Source: Candidatus Angelobacter sp. Gp1-AA117 (lineage in GTDB: Bacteria; Acidobacteriota; Terriglobia; Terriglobales; Acidobacteriaceae). Taken from it: DNA of 64,000 nucleotides. Positions 14,070-22,859 of this stretch are shown here, in pieces (within the stretch, counting starts at the first letter, position 1; every line of letters starts with the position of its first letter). Location: contig QHVI01000017.1 in assembly GCA_003223515.1 (NCBI GenBank), positions 1-64,000 on the forward strand. Reading direction: 5' to 3'. The translations under genes and the position numbers were made by a program. The notes beneath the pieces are model-generated. The model made no database searches. It was not told the DNA's origin and saw only the letters and a list, made by a program, of their open reading frames with translations.

Positions 14070-14144
14070 GCGAGCATGGTATAGCGGCTGGTGCCTCGGG
14101 CCTCCAACCCGATGACGCGAGTTCGACTCTCGCTGCTCGCTCCA
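14070..14144 (+). tRNA. tRNA-Gly (TCC)
   Basis: 75 nt with CCA. Acceptor GCGAGCA pairs with TGCTCGC; D-arm GTAT-AGCGGCTG-GTGC; anticodon arm TCGGG-CCTCCAA-CCCGA, anticodon TCC; T-arm GCGAG-TTCGACT-CTCGC; discriminator T. Confidence 0.92.
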
Positions 14145-14149
14145 TTTAT

Positions 14150-14225
14150 ATGAGGGCTCCGCAATGTGATTGCGGCGCCCTCGCCAACTGCTTGCGCTAG
14201 TCCAGCGCTGGCGTTGGCTCACCCA
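14150..14225 (+). repeat. two-hairpin spacer repeat, copy 3
   Basis: First hairpin: GAGGGC and CCGCAA pair with TTGCGG and GCCCTC. Second hairpin: GCCAAC pairs with GTTGGC around a GC-rich loop. Ends in CTCACCCA like the copy at 13266-13355. Confidence 0.75.
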
Positions 14226-14230
14226 AGTTT

Positions 14231-14306
14231 GCTGCTGTGGCCGACATACAAAGGCACCTGCCCTGTAAGCAGGCTCACGCTGGTGGGAATCCAGCCAGCA
14301 GCTCCA
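14231..14306 (+). tRNA. tRNA-Thr (TGT), with unusual D- and T-loops
   Basis: 76 nt with CCA. Acceptor GCTGCTG pairs with CAGCAGC; anticodon arm CCTGC-CCTGTAA-GCAGG, anticodon TGT; T-stem GCTGG/CCAGC. The T-loop is TGGGAAT instead of TTCRANN, and the D-loop (GACATACAAA inside GCC/GGC) lacks the GG pair. Both partners of the normal elbow contact are therefore changed. Confidence 0.82.
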
Positions 14307-14314
14307 AGTTCGAT

Positions 14315-14390
14315 GGCGGGATTGGCCGAATGGCTTAGGCACTGGATTGTGGCTCCAGTTACGAGAGTTCGATTCTCTCATCTCGCCCCA
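14315..14390 (+). tRNA. tRNA-His (GTG)
   Basis: 76 nt with CCA. Acceptor GCGGGAT pairs with ATCTCGC (one G-U); anticodon arm CTGGA-TTGTGGC-TCCAG, anticodon GTG; T-arm GAGAG-TTCGATT-CTCTC. A G at -1 (14315) faces C73, the histidine identity pair, which supports a functional gene. Last tRNA of the array. Confidence 0.93.
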
Positions 14391-14395
14391 ATTCA

Positions 14396-14471
14396 TATGA
14401 GGGCTGCGCAGACAAGCTGCGGCGCCCTCGGCAACTGCTCGCGTTAATTCGGCGCTCGCGTTGGCTCGCCA
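14396..14471 (+). repeat. two-hairpin spacer repeat, copy 4
   Basis: First hairpin GAGGGC-T-GCGCAG pairs with CTGCGG-C-GCCCTC; second hairpin GGCAAC pairs with GTTGGC (one mismatch). It closes the tRNA array. Confidence 0.75.
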
Positions 14472-14584
14472 TCCAAAATGAAGACACGGTTCATGATCCT
14501 GATACAAGGCCCGCAAGCCATTGCAGCCTTTATTAAGCCGGCATGAACATGATCATGAGATAGCTTTTATGACAGCAACTCGCT

Positions 14585-14623
14585 GGGAGTATGCAGGGAG
14601 TATCGAGGTCACCAAAAGGGGGG
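14585..14623. repeat. GGGAGTAT direct repeat, left copy
   Basis: GGGAGTAT-G-CAGGGAGTATCG, then AGGTCACCAAAA and a G-run. The same ~40 bases, with four differences, occur at 24665-24705. The unit itself contains GGGAGTAT twice. Confidence 0.6.
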
Positions 14624-14771
14624 AGGGGGCCTCCTTCATTAGAGACTTTTCATTTCTGTAATTGAGCCGAAGCAAGAGCACACCTATGGCCTCGCGGCAA
14701 CTCGCAGCTCCGCGGTACAGCCACACAGCGGGAGACTGAAAACCCGTTTCCAGGAAGAGCGATGAATCTGC

Positions 14772-17700
14772 TCACTGACCCACCGTAAAGAATGCCACAC
14801 TGCCTTGCGTGCTCAAGACTGAATTTGCCACGCCCGTCGATTGGCTTACATCCATATTGGCGACCACGTACCAGCGGTAATTTCCGTTCCCGATGCTTGG
14901 AACGGGCCTGATACAAGCTCCGGTGGAGTCTGGATTACATGCGTGCGGGCTTCCGTCCACCGTATAACTTGTCGGCTCGGTGCTACCGAAGGACCAGAAC
15001 TTATAATAGATATTGTAAGTAACCGGCCACGCCGGGTTGCGGCGCGATGCGTCCAGGCCATCGTTCCAGCGTAGCGTAAAGCTGGATGGCACCTGCAGCG
15101 TGCCATCGGTGGGATAAACCGGATTCGGCGGCAGAGGCGCAGGTATCGTCGAGATTGGCTGGTAGCCTACCGTAAAGTACCCCGCATTGCCTTGCGTGCT
15201 CAAGATTGAATTTGCAACGCCCGTCGATGCGCTTACATCCATGCTGGCGACCACGTACCAGCGGTAATTTCCGTCTCCAATGCTTGGAACAGCCCTGGTG
15301 CAAGCTCCCGTGGAATCTGCGTTACATGCCTGCCCGTTTCCATCCAAGGCATAGCTCGCCGGCTCGGCGGCGCCGTAGGCCCAGAACTTGTAGTAGATGT
15401 AGTAAGTAACCGGCCACAGCGGATTGCGACGCGACGTATCGAGTCCATCATTCCAGCGTAAGGTAAAGCTGGATGGCACGTGCAGCGTGCCGTCGGTGGG
15501 GTACACGGGATTCGGCGGCAGTGGCGTCGGCAGAGGGATAATGCTCAGCGTCCCGTTTACTTGCGTCACGCTGTAGTTACCCAGCTTATTGTTAGGGTCG
15601 GAGAGCGTAGAGGTAATCGGATAACTTCCCACCGCGCTCTGGGCCGTGGCTATAGTCGAGTACTGCGCCTGGATATTGTCTCCGTTACGCAGGCCCGAGA
15701 TCGTTCCATCCAGTGCCGGCGTCCCATAGCTGTAGAGTCGCGTCTTGTTGTTCGCGACAACCTGTAAAGGAGCAGGCGTCACACTCAGCGTTCCGTTCTG
15801 GAGGGTGACTGTGTAATTGCCAAGCAGGCCGTTGGGATCGGAAAGGACCGGGGTAATTGCGTACGTCCCCACTGGGCTGGCAGCCGTGGCAGCAGACTGG
15901 TAAGTCGCAGTTATGTTGTCGTTATTCTGCAGGCCGGAGATCGTTCCAGTGAACACCGGGTTGACGGCTCCATAAAGACGAGAGGCTGCGGAGGCTGTTA
16001 CCGACAATGCCGCAGGCGTCACAACCTGCGTGATCTGGGCGGAACTCGCCAGGAACGCGGAATCCCCGCCATACGAAGCAGCTATGACATGTGTCCCCGC
16101 GCTAAGAAAGGTCGTGCTTATCGACGCTTGCGCGGAACCGTCAAGTTGCACTGTGCCAAGGACCTGGTTTCCGTTCATGAAGGTGATGGCGCCGGTGGGA
16201 ATTGCGGCACTGCCGCCTCCGGAGACTCGCGCCGTGAACGCGACACTTCGTCCGTAAATGGAGTTCCCGCTGCTCGTGATTGCCACGCTGGAGGCAGCCG
16301 GACAGGTAAACGACACAGGGCTGGTCCAAAGTTCGGTGCCGGTGTTTTCGAACTTTGCGCTCACCTGATGCGAACGTCCATCGAGCAAGCTTGCAGGCGT
16401 TTGCATGCCGAAGCCATGCAGTCCGTTGTCTCCAAGAGCAGCGCCCACATCAGGACGGGAACCATTCGCCAGCAGGGTCGCCAACGCAGCTCCGTTATCG
16501 TAAATGGTAACGCTGATGGCACTGTTTAAACGATTCCTGTTGGCCGCCCAGCCTGCGATGTTGTCGCATCCGGCATGCTCCAGGTATCCCGCATAATTGG
16601 GGGCAGGGCAGGTAAGCGACACAGGGCTGGCCCCCAGTTCGATGCCGGAGTCTTCGTACCTTACGCTCACTTGATGCGTAAGTCCATCCAGAAAGCTTGC
16701 CGGCGTCAGGATGCCAAAGCCGTGCAGCCCGTTGTCCCCGAGAAAAGTACCCACATCAGCCCGGAAAGCATTCGCCAGTACGGTTGCCACTGCAATTCCG
16801 TTATCGTAGATGGTAACGTTGATGACGGTATTTAAACGATTCTTATCGGCCGCCCAGCCCACTATGTGGTCGCATCCAGGATGATCCAGATGCCCGGAGT
16901 AATTGTGCAGGCCATAAACGGCTAATTGGCTCGTGGTACCCACATACACTCTTCCATTGGCGACTGTTGGGACAGAGAACTTTACATAGCTACCCGGGTC
17001 GTCCATGTGGTTGGCACGTTTATCGCTCGAGTAGAGAGTAGTAGTGGCGTTTCCGGCATCGTGGGCTTGCAACACATTTACGGTGATCCACGTGCCATTA
17101 GGATTGGTCCCGATCTTCTTTTTTCCCAAAGACCACGCAATGCCGTTTGTGCTGCCGTTGGCAGAGATCGACACCGTTGAGCCGGGGAAGTCATAGGACT
17201 CCGGCGAAGTGGCGCCGGGCATGGCCCCCAATTGGCCGTTCGTCAAGAAAAATGGCTTCAGTACGTCCCCGGCCCCCCAGAAATAAACGGTATTGTTCCA
17301 GTAACTCGGCATGCTCCACATTCCCTGGACGGCACTCGGCAACTCTTGCACCAATGGCGGAATTGGGTCGGAACTGCATGGGCCAGGGCTATAGTTACAG
17401 TAGCCACCCATATGATCGCGGTTCACGAGATAAATCCTGCCTTCCTTGCCCGCCTGTACCAGCAGGTGCGGATAGGTTCCAGGCTGGTCCGGAAGTAACA
17501 GAACTCCGCCCGAACCCAGGTCATTATCGATGAGATCCAGATCAGCTTGATTGAACGGCGTGAAAGAGTCAGCCAAGCTCAAGTTTTGCGGGTTCAATGA
17601 CAGCTTCAGGATGCTATCGCCGAAGTCGCTGGCGTTAAAATGGCCGTTTCCAGTGGCCGCAAAGATGTTCCCGGCGTTATCAGCCGCGATTCCGGCTCCG

Positions 17701-18539
17701 CTCATCCAGATCGCGCCAGCTCCAGCCGGACTGTCGGGAGTGGTGACGAACACGCCCTTCCGCGTGAAAGTCGCGGCGTCGTAGGCAAATAGCCACCCGT
17801 TGTAAGGGGTAAAATCACAGTGCGATCCGTACCCGATGTAAATCGTACCGTTGAGAAGCAAGAGCCCAGGCCGGTTCAACTGGTGTAACGGATCAAAGGT
17901 GATGCCGTTCACGGTCGCGGTGATCACCGTCGGTCCGGGGGATTTTTCGTTTCCTGTAGTGATGTCCAGGGCGTGAAGGCGATGTACAAAACCGCCGTTT
18001 TCCTTTGACTTGGCCTCTACGAACATGGTGTTGGAGACCGGATCGATCACGGGTGTACTGGTGATTCCAACCTGCGGTACAAGATCCTCACAATTGATGT
18101 CGGGATTGCTTCCCTGGGTGGTGACTGTCGTCGCTCCCGCGGCGGCCCCGTGCAGGGTATCGATCAAGCTGGCTGTCCACAATGGGCCGGCGTTCGCACC
18201 GGCATTGCCGTCCGCGTCAAAGGCATAGACGCTGTCCCCTTCCGTGGCCACGAAGACAACATTGTGGATCCCTTTATCCACTCCATGATCAACAATGTGT
18301 ACATTGGGCACATAGAGCGGTTGCGCGTAGACGTATCCATCCACCAGCTGCGAAAATAACTTCCCAAATTGACCTGGGACGTTGTTCGGCGTGAGAATGG
18401 TCTCATTGGCGTTCACTCCGGTACGGGCGTTGTCATTGTGATAGGTCGTGACAGTGACTTGCCCGTTCAGCCACACACTCGATATAAGGAAAAACAACGT
18501 AGCGGCGACCCAGTTAGAGCAATGGCGATTGCAGCACAT
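14772..18539 (-). CDS. large secreted protein: PQQ-type propeller plus Ig-like and MBG modules
   Basis: A 1255-residue exported protein. The start at 18539 has GGAGG five bases upstream and opens a signal peptide (residues 1-27, ...FFLISSVWLNG). Residues ~30-545 form a quinoprotein-like propeller (YHNDNARTGVNANETILTPN, VFVATEGDSVYAFDADG, IYLVNRDHMGGY). Then come two near-identical ~100-residue modules (HLDHPGCDHIVGWAADKNRL and YLEHAGCDNIAGWAANRNRL), a bacterial Ig-like domain (PTGAITFMNGNQVLGTVQLD), two MBG-type modules (LYGAVNPVFTGTISGLQNND; YSYGTPALDGTISGLRNGDN) and two ~115-residue C-terminal modules (PPNPVYPTDGTLHVPSSFTL and its copy). The architecture suggests a cell-surface or released adhesive protein. 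Flanked by intergenic DNA; no operon. Confidence 0.85.
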   Translation of the reverse strand: MCCNRHCSNWVAATLFFLISSVWLNGQVTVTTYHNDNARTGVNANETILTPNNVPGQFGKLFSQLVDGYVYAQPLYVPNVHIVDHGVDKGIHNVVFVATEGDSVYAFDADGNAGANAGPLWTASLIDTLHGAAAGATTVTTQGSNPDINCEDLVPQVGITSTPVIDPVSNTMFVEAKSKENGGFVHRLHALDITTGNEKSPGPTVITATVNGITFDPLHQLNRPGLLLLNGTIYIGYGSHCDFTPYNGWLFAYDAATFTRKGVFVTTPDSPAGAGAIWMSGAGIAADNAGNIFAATGNGHFNASDFGDSILKLSLNPQNLSLADSFTPFNQADLDLIDNDLGSGGVLLLPDQPGTYPHLLVQAGKEGRIYLVNRDHMGGYCNYSPGPCSSDPIPPLVQELPSAVQGMWSMPSYWNNTVYFWGAGDVLKPFFLTNGQLGAMPGATSPESYDFPGSTVSISANGSTNGIAWSLGKKKIGTNPNGTWITVNVLQAHDAGNATTTLYSSDKRANHMDDPGSYVKFSVPTVANGRVYVGTTSQLAVYGLHNYSGHLDHPGCDHIVGWAADKNRLNTVINVTIYDNGIAVATVLANAFRADVGTFLGDNGLHGFGILTPASFLDGLTHQVSVRYEDSGIELGASPVSLTCPAPNYAGYLEHAGCDNIAGWAANRNRLNSAISVTIYDNGAALATLLANGSRPDVGAALGDNGLHGFGMQTPASLLDGRSHQVSAKFENTGTELWTSPVSFTCPAASSVAITSSGNSIYGRSVAFTARVSGGGSAAIPTGAITFMNGNQVLGTVQLDGSAQASISTTFLSAGTHVIAASYGGDSAFLASSAQITQVVTPAALSVTASAASRLYGAVNPVFTGTISGLQNNDNITATYQSAATAASPVGTYAITPVLSDPNGLLGNYTVTLQNGTLSVTPAPLQVVANNKTRLYSYGTPALDGTISGLRNGDNIQAQYSTIATAQSAVGSYPITSTLSDPNNKLGNYSVTQVNGTLSIIPLPTPLPPNPVYPTDGTLHVPSSFTLRWNDGLDTSRRNPLWPVTYYIYYKFWAYGAAEPASYALDGNGQACNADSTGACTRAVPSIGDGNYRWYVVASMDVSASTGVANSILSTQGNAGYFTVGYQPISTIPAPLPPNPVYPTDGTLQVPSSFTLRWNDGLDASRRNPAWPVTYNIYYKFWSFGSTEPTSYTVDGSPHACNPDSTGACIRPVPSIGNGNYRWYVVANMDVSQSTGVANSVLSTQGSVAFFTVGQ

Positions 18540-19071
18540 AGTGCCTCCAGATGGCAACATCAGGAATTGACTTCTATACCCATGGCCGTGTGTTGTAAGG
18601 CCGACTATGGTTGCTTCAGGTAGTTGCGACTCGGACTTAAGGGGCAAAACAATACCACAGCTCTCCAGCTATCCTTAGAATTTTTTATGAATATATGAGT
18701 ACTGTCCGGGGAAAAACTTGGAGCGCTGATTCTAACTTCTTGAAATTACTGATGAAAGTGACAGTTGTGAGATTTTTCGATTTCAATTCAGAATCCCGGT
18801 TCTGCCATTATCTTGCCGCATTTCAGCTCTTCTCCAAGGCGGCGCATGAATACTGATCGGGAATCAACTATCTTGCAAGGCTGGCGTGGCATTGGTTCGT
18901 CGCGTGGGCCTGCCGCCGACAACTGTTTCGCGGTTTCCATTTGCAGGAGGAGCCGCAGGCAAGCGAGTGGACCTGCGGAGAAGGAGATAACACATAATGT
19001 CGACACAAGCGAGTCCCTCAATCGTCCACAGAACACCGCACAGGTTCAAGGCGTCAGCGTCCCAAAGACTT
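18540..19071. other. intergenic region, no gene seen
   Basis: About 530 bases upstream of the large secreted-protein gene and downstream of the nitronate monooxygenase-like gene, both on the minus strand. Open frames here lack ribosome-binding sites and family resemblance. AT-rich sequence around 18670-18700 may hold the promoter of the secreted protein. Confidence 0.5.
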
Positions 19072-20532
19072 TCAGCCTGCACACTTGGCGTAGCCTGCTG
19101 TATCTTTTTCCATAGTTCCCAACAGCGTGCTGATCACATCCGCCGCGCAATAAGAACACCTTCCTGGAGCAAGAAACTGTGCAAGCGAGCGCAAGTCATC
19201 GCCTGAAGTGATTAATGCAGCTTCCACGTGCTTGCCGTTCCGAATCTGGGGCTGTCCAATATTCGCCACCAGCGCGTTGCACAGACACTTCCTGCCCACC
19301 GTGTTCTCAGGCCTTCCACCTTTGGAGACATACAAAGAGATAGGTTCTCCCGGACAACGGTAGTTGATTTCGCCGGTTGTGGTACGGAAAGCTTCTCGCA
19401 GAAAACCCAGATCGCAAATGCGCGGCCGCGCCGCATAAACATCCGGGTCAGACAACGTGCCTTCCATCAGCGCAACTTTGAAGGGAAAACCGGTAGGCGA
19501 AGCCAGCGGATCAGTAAATACTCTGGCCTGGCCTGCGATTACCTTTTCGATAAGTGCCTGCTTGTACTCCTGACGCAATCCTGATTCGGCGCAAAAGGCA
19601 AAAGCAGTTCCAACCTGTACACCTGCCGCTCCCGTACTCAACGCTTCGCGCACTTTCTCAGGTCGTCCGTAGTCCCCCGCCAGCCAAAACGGCAGGCCCA
19701 GTCCGCGGGTTTTTTCCAGATCAACCCGGTCGCGCTCGCCATAGACTGGTTCGCCTGACGAGTTCAGTTCCTGCTTCCCACGCGGCGGGGCGTTGTGGCC
19801 GCCCGCAGTGGGACCTTCAATCACAAATCCATCCACTTTGCCATTGGCCTTCTTTACCATGGTTATGGCCAGCGTGTTGGAGGCGATAATCGCCAGGAAT
19901 TTTGGCCGGACCAAGCGCACGCGGTCGCCTTCCAAATAATCCCGTGGAGCAAATGTCATGGTGGTATCGTCGCCCGGCTGAGCGCCGGTCACGCTTAGCT
20001 CGTAGCTAACTGGTTCATGCTGCGCCAGGCGGTCCAACACACCCGGGATCTTCAACGGTATACCTGCGCCCATCAGCACGTACTCCACTCCAGCCAGTAT
20101 GGCGCCATAAAGACTTGGCAGGTGCGGCATCTGGACCTTTTCCAGATAATTGATGCCCACTGGATTGTTGTGACCTTCCCTCGCCAGAAAAACTTCGGCA
20201 AAGTTGGCAACGATACATAACTCCCTCAGCGCATGCGGGCTCTCCTTGGAGTGCATCGCCACGGTCTTGTATGCAGCGGTCCGCTGCTTTCCACCAGGGA
20301 TGAAATACTCCTGCAAGATGCGATCCGCCATTGCCGGAACAGGAAAATGACGGAGCGCGCGGCGCACATGCCCGTCCCGATCTCCGTCCTGTAGACGCCT
20401 TGTCAGAATCTGGTCCAGCGCGGTTCCGGAGACTACTCCCAACTGGCCGAGCTTCGATACAGCCCGCGCCAGACGCCAGTCGGAAATTCCCGCACCCATA
20501 CCGCCTTGAATCAGAATTGGATAGTCGCTCAT
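19072..20532 (-). CDS. nitronate monooxygenase-like FMN enzyme
   Basis: A 486-residue TIM-barrel flavoenzyme of the NMO/2-nitropropane dioxygenase superfamily, which also includes FabK- and PfaD-like proteins. Seen: YPILIQGGMGAGISDWRLAR at the start, the FMN/phosphate loop region GKVDGFVIEGPTAGGHNAPP (GGH motif) and LPFWLAGDYGRPEKVREALS, GAAGVQVGTAFAFCAESGL. The C-terminal ~100 residues carry a cysteine-rich stretch (RKCLCNALVANIG and FLAPGRCSYCAADVI) beyond the usual barrel. The length exceeds the classical ~330-residue enzymes. The ATG at 20532 is chosen because the conserved region begins immediately after it; the frame extends 25 codons further upstream. Substrate unknown; oxidation of alkyl nitronates or enoyl reduction are the family's reactions. 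Confidence 0.8.
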   Translation of the reverse strand: MSDYPILIQGGMGAGISDWRLARAVSKLGQLGVVSGTALDQILTRRLQDGDRDGHVRRALRHFPVPAMADRILQEYFIPGGKQRTAAYKTVAMHSKESPHALRELCIVANFAEVFLAREGHNNPVGINYLEKVQMPHLPSLYGAILAGVEYVLMGAGIPLKIPGVLDRLAQHEPVSYELSVTGAQPGDDTTMTFAPRDYLEGDRVRLVRPKFLAIIASNTLAITMVKKANGKVDGFVIEGPTAGGHNAPPRGKQELNSSGEPVYGERDRVDLEKTRGLGLPFWLAGDYGRPEKVREALSTGAAGVQVGTAFAFCAESGLRQEYKQALIEKVIAGQARVFTDPLASPTGFPFKVALMEGTLSDPDVYAARPRICDLGFLREAFRTTTGEINYRCPGEPISLYVSKGGRPENTVGRKCLCNALVANIGQPQIRNGKHVEAALITSGDDLRSLAQFLAPGRCSYCAADVISTLLGTMEKDTAGYAKCAG

Positions 20533-20672
20533 TGTTTCATTGTGGCAGGTTTCAAAGATCGAATTGTCAGAGTTTGGTAATCTCGAAGTGTGACGACGAT
20601 CACACAAGGCGTTAATTTCTTAAATATTCTCTTCAGCTCAAGCGCAATCCGAGCAGCTAGCCGAATTTGCCG

Positions 20673-20699
20673 GAGAGGGCGCAAAGGATGCAGAGGATG
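20673..20699. repeat. dispersed GGGCGCAAAGGATGCAGAGG-type repeat
   Basis: GAGAGGGCGCAAAGGATGCA followed by GAGGATG, a copy of the motif at 161-186, directly upstream of the decarboxylase gene. Confidence 0.55.
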
Positions 20700-20719
20700 T
20701 CGTATGCTGGTAGACATCC

Positions 20720-22162
20720 ATGAGTTTTGAGTTTGATTTCGAACAGCGCCGGCAGCTCGGCTACAAGTTGATTGACCGCATCAACGAATACTTCTCAAGC
20801 CTGCCGGAGCGCGCCGTGCAGGTTCCACTCGGAGAACGGACATTTACTGATTTAAATAATGCCCTGCCCGAATTTGGCGGAGACGCCGCCGCCATCCTCG
20901 AGGAAGTCTCACGGGAGATGATCGAGAAGGGATTCCACGTCCCCAGCGCCAACTATTTCGGCCTGATGAATCCCACGCCTGCCTATATGGCAGTTTTGGC
21001 AGAAGCGCTGGTGGCGGCACTCAATCCTCAGTTGGCTACACTCGCGCGCTCGCAACTGGCATCCAAAATCGAGCGCGAGACCGTGCGCTGGATTGGCGAG
21101 CGCGTAGGCTGGAGCGAGCCCTTTGACGGAACCTTCACCAGCGGCGGCAATGAAGCCAATTTCAGCGGCTTGGCCCTGGCTCTGGCTGTCCACTTCCCTG
21201 CTTCAGTAGACGATGGAATCGCCGCTCTTGGGGCGCGGCCGGTACTGTACAGCTCTGCCGAAGCCCATCACTCTCTTGATAAATCGGCCGGACTGCTCGG
21301 CTTGGGACGCAAAGCTCTGCGCCGCATCCCGGTAACCGAGAGCATTCAGCTTGACACGCGCAAACTGGAAACTCAGATCGAGCAGGACAAAGCCGATGGG
21401 TTTCTTCCCTTCTGTGTGGTCGCCACCGCCGGCACAACGAACTCCGGCGCTATCGATGATCTGGTAGAGCTCGGCGAAATATGCAAGCGCCACCGCTTAT
21501 GGCTGCACCTGGATGGCGCTTACGGAGCAGCCGCCATTTTTTCCGAACAACACCGTGACCTGGTGCGCGGTATCGAACTCGCAGACTCAATCACGATTGA
21601 TCCTCACAAGTGGTTGGCGATGCCGTTTGCTGCAGGCGTGATTCTCACCTCGCATCCTGAAGCTCTGGGGCAGGCATTTTCCGTAGCCACTCCCTATATG
21701 CCCACGGCGCGGGGCGCCGTAATGCTCGACAATTTCAAGGTCAGCACCCAATGGTCGCGCCGCATGAACTCGCTCAAGCTCTGGCTCACCTTGAAAGTGC
21801 ATGGACGCCGCGCTTACGAGGAACACATTCACCTTCAACTCCAATTGGCCGCTGGTTTTGCGGACTGGGTACGCCGCTCAGAGCAGTTTGAATTGACTTG
21901 TCCGCAGGTGCTCCCGATTGTGAATTTTCGAGTGAGATTGCCGGGAGCCTCGGAAGAACACATACATGCCGCGAATGAGGCCGTAGTGCATGAGGTTACT
22001 CGCGGTGGTCAACGCTGGATCTCCACTACATTCGTGAATGACAAATCAGTGATTCGTGTGATGGTGATCAGCTATCTCACCAGCGAACAAAACCTGCGTG
22101 AGCTTGAAGATGCATTGATCAAAGCCGCAGCGATCAGGATGCAATCAGCAGTAGGTTCGTGA
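20720..22162 (+). CDS. PLP-dependent group II decarboxylase (aromatic-amino-acid decarboxylase-like)
   Basis: A 480-residue fold-type I PLP enzyme of the pyridoxal-dependent decarboxylase family. Seen: FTSGGNEANFSGLALAL (cofactor phosphate region, ~140-156), SSAEAHHSLDKSAGLLG with the stacking histidine at about 183, FCVVATAGTTNSGAIDDL, HLDGAYGAAAIFSEQH with D265, and the Schiff-base lysine K297 in SITIDPHKWLAMPFAAG. Family members decarboxylate Tyr, Phe, Trp, Glu or Asp; substrate cannot be read from sequence. A single-gene unit between a divergently oriented NMO-like gene and the convergent DUF4252 gene. Cytosolic. Length and motif order are normal for the family. Confidence 0.9.
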   Translation: MSFEFDFEQRRQLGYKLIDRINEYFSSLPERAVQVPLGERTFTDLNNALPEFGGDAAAILEEVSREMIEKGFHVPSANYFGLMNPTPAYMAVLAEALVAALNPQLATLARSQLASKIERETVRWIGERVGWSEPFDGTFTSGGNEANFSGLALALAVHFPASVDDGIAALGARPVLYSSAEAHHSLDKSAGLLGLGRKALRRIPVTESIQLDTRKLETQIEQDKADGFLPFCVVATAGTTNSGAIDDLVELGEICKRHRLWLHLDGAYGAAAIFSEQHRDLVRGIELADSITIDPHKWLAMPFAAGVILTSHPEALGQAFSVATPYMPTARGAVMLDNFKVSTQWSRRMNSLKLWLTLKVHGRRAYEEHIHLQLQLAAGFADWVRRSEQFELTCPQVLPIVNFRVRLPGASEEHIHAANEAVVHEVTRGGQRWISTTFVNDKSVIRVMVISYLTSEQNLRELEDALIKAAAIRMQSAVGS

Positions 22163-22239
22163 GCGCAATGAAGGATGAAGGGGCTCTATGAGGGTTCCGA
22201 TCATCCGATCTCCCGATCACCAGATCACCCGATCTCAAC

Positions 22240-22845
22240 TCATTCGTCCTGGTTCTTCTTCGTCCCAGCCGCTCCCTTAGCCGGTTCCCGTTTCTTCAAT
22301 TGCGGTGTGCCCAGGTTCCCCAGGCTTCCCAGGTTTCCTAAATTTCCCAAGGCCCCCAGAGCACCAATTTTTGCCATATCAATCGGACCTACAATGTTAA
22401 CCACCACCAACTCTCTCGGCTCGGCCACCAGAATAGCCAATCCAACCACCCCATCTCCATCTTTGCCTTTCATCAAGTAGATTTCGGTCAGCTCGTGAGT
22501 TTTTTCTTCGCGGATATTAACGCTTCTTGACCAGCCAGGCCCCTGAAGCTGGCTGCGAACCGCCTCTATGTCCTGTGGGCTGTACTGATTGTCTTTATCA
22601 AACTCAAAGACCTTCACATAGACGCCGTCGAGGCCGCTGATGAGATCCTTCGCTGCGTGTTCCTCCTTGTCCTCCTTATTCATGGACTGGGCTGCGAGTT
22701 TCAGCATGGACTTATCCAGAGATACGTCGGTGACGTTTGTTGCTTTGCTGCTCAATTTTTCAAGATTGGTCAGGTTAAGCTTGGCATCCTGAGCCAAGGC
22801 CGGAATCGCCATACAGAGGATCGCTAAGATGAGAAAACGCTTCAT
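22240..22845 (-). CDS. DUF4252 exported protein
   Basis: A 201-residue protein with a signal peptide (MKRFLILAILCMAIPALAQ) preceded by AAGGAG. The mature part has the DUF4252 pattern: NLEKLSSKATNVTDVSLDKS, LISGLDGVYVKVFEFDKDNQ and VVGLAILVAEPRELVVVNIV. The C-terminus carries a short glycine/leucine/asparagine repeat (GALGALGNLGNLGSLGNLG) and a basic tail. It is the third gene of an operon with an ECF sigma factor and a small membrane protein and so may be part of that signalling unit or its output. Function of the family is not established. Confidence 0.8.
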   Translation of the reverse strand: MKRFLILAILCMAIPALAQDAKLNLTNLEKLSSKATNVTDVSLDKSMLKLAAQSMNKEDKEEHAAKDLISGLDGVYVKVFEFDKDNQYSPQDIEAVRSQLQGPGWSRSVNIREEKTHELTEIYLMKGKDGDGVVGLAILVAEPRELVVVNIVGPIDMAKIGALGALGNLGNLGSLGNLGTPQLKKREPAKGAAGTKKNQDE

Positions 22846-22859
22846 TACAATTGCTCCTT

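Noticed and set aside
13266-14471. CRISPR array
   Set aside because: The repeats are ~75-90 nt, differ between copies, occur in both orientations and are separated by tRNA genes rather than uniform spacers; no cas gene is present.
12979-14516. Several open frames of 60-160 codons on both strands across the tRNA array
   Set aside because: They run through well-formed tRNA genes and structured repeats and have no ribosome-binding sites; they are by-products of GC-rich tRNA sequence.
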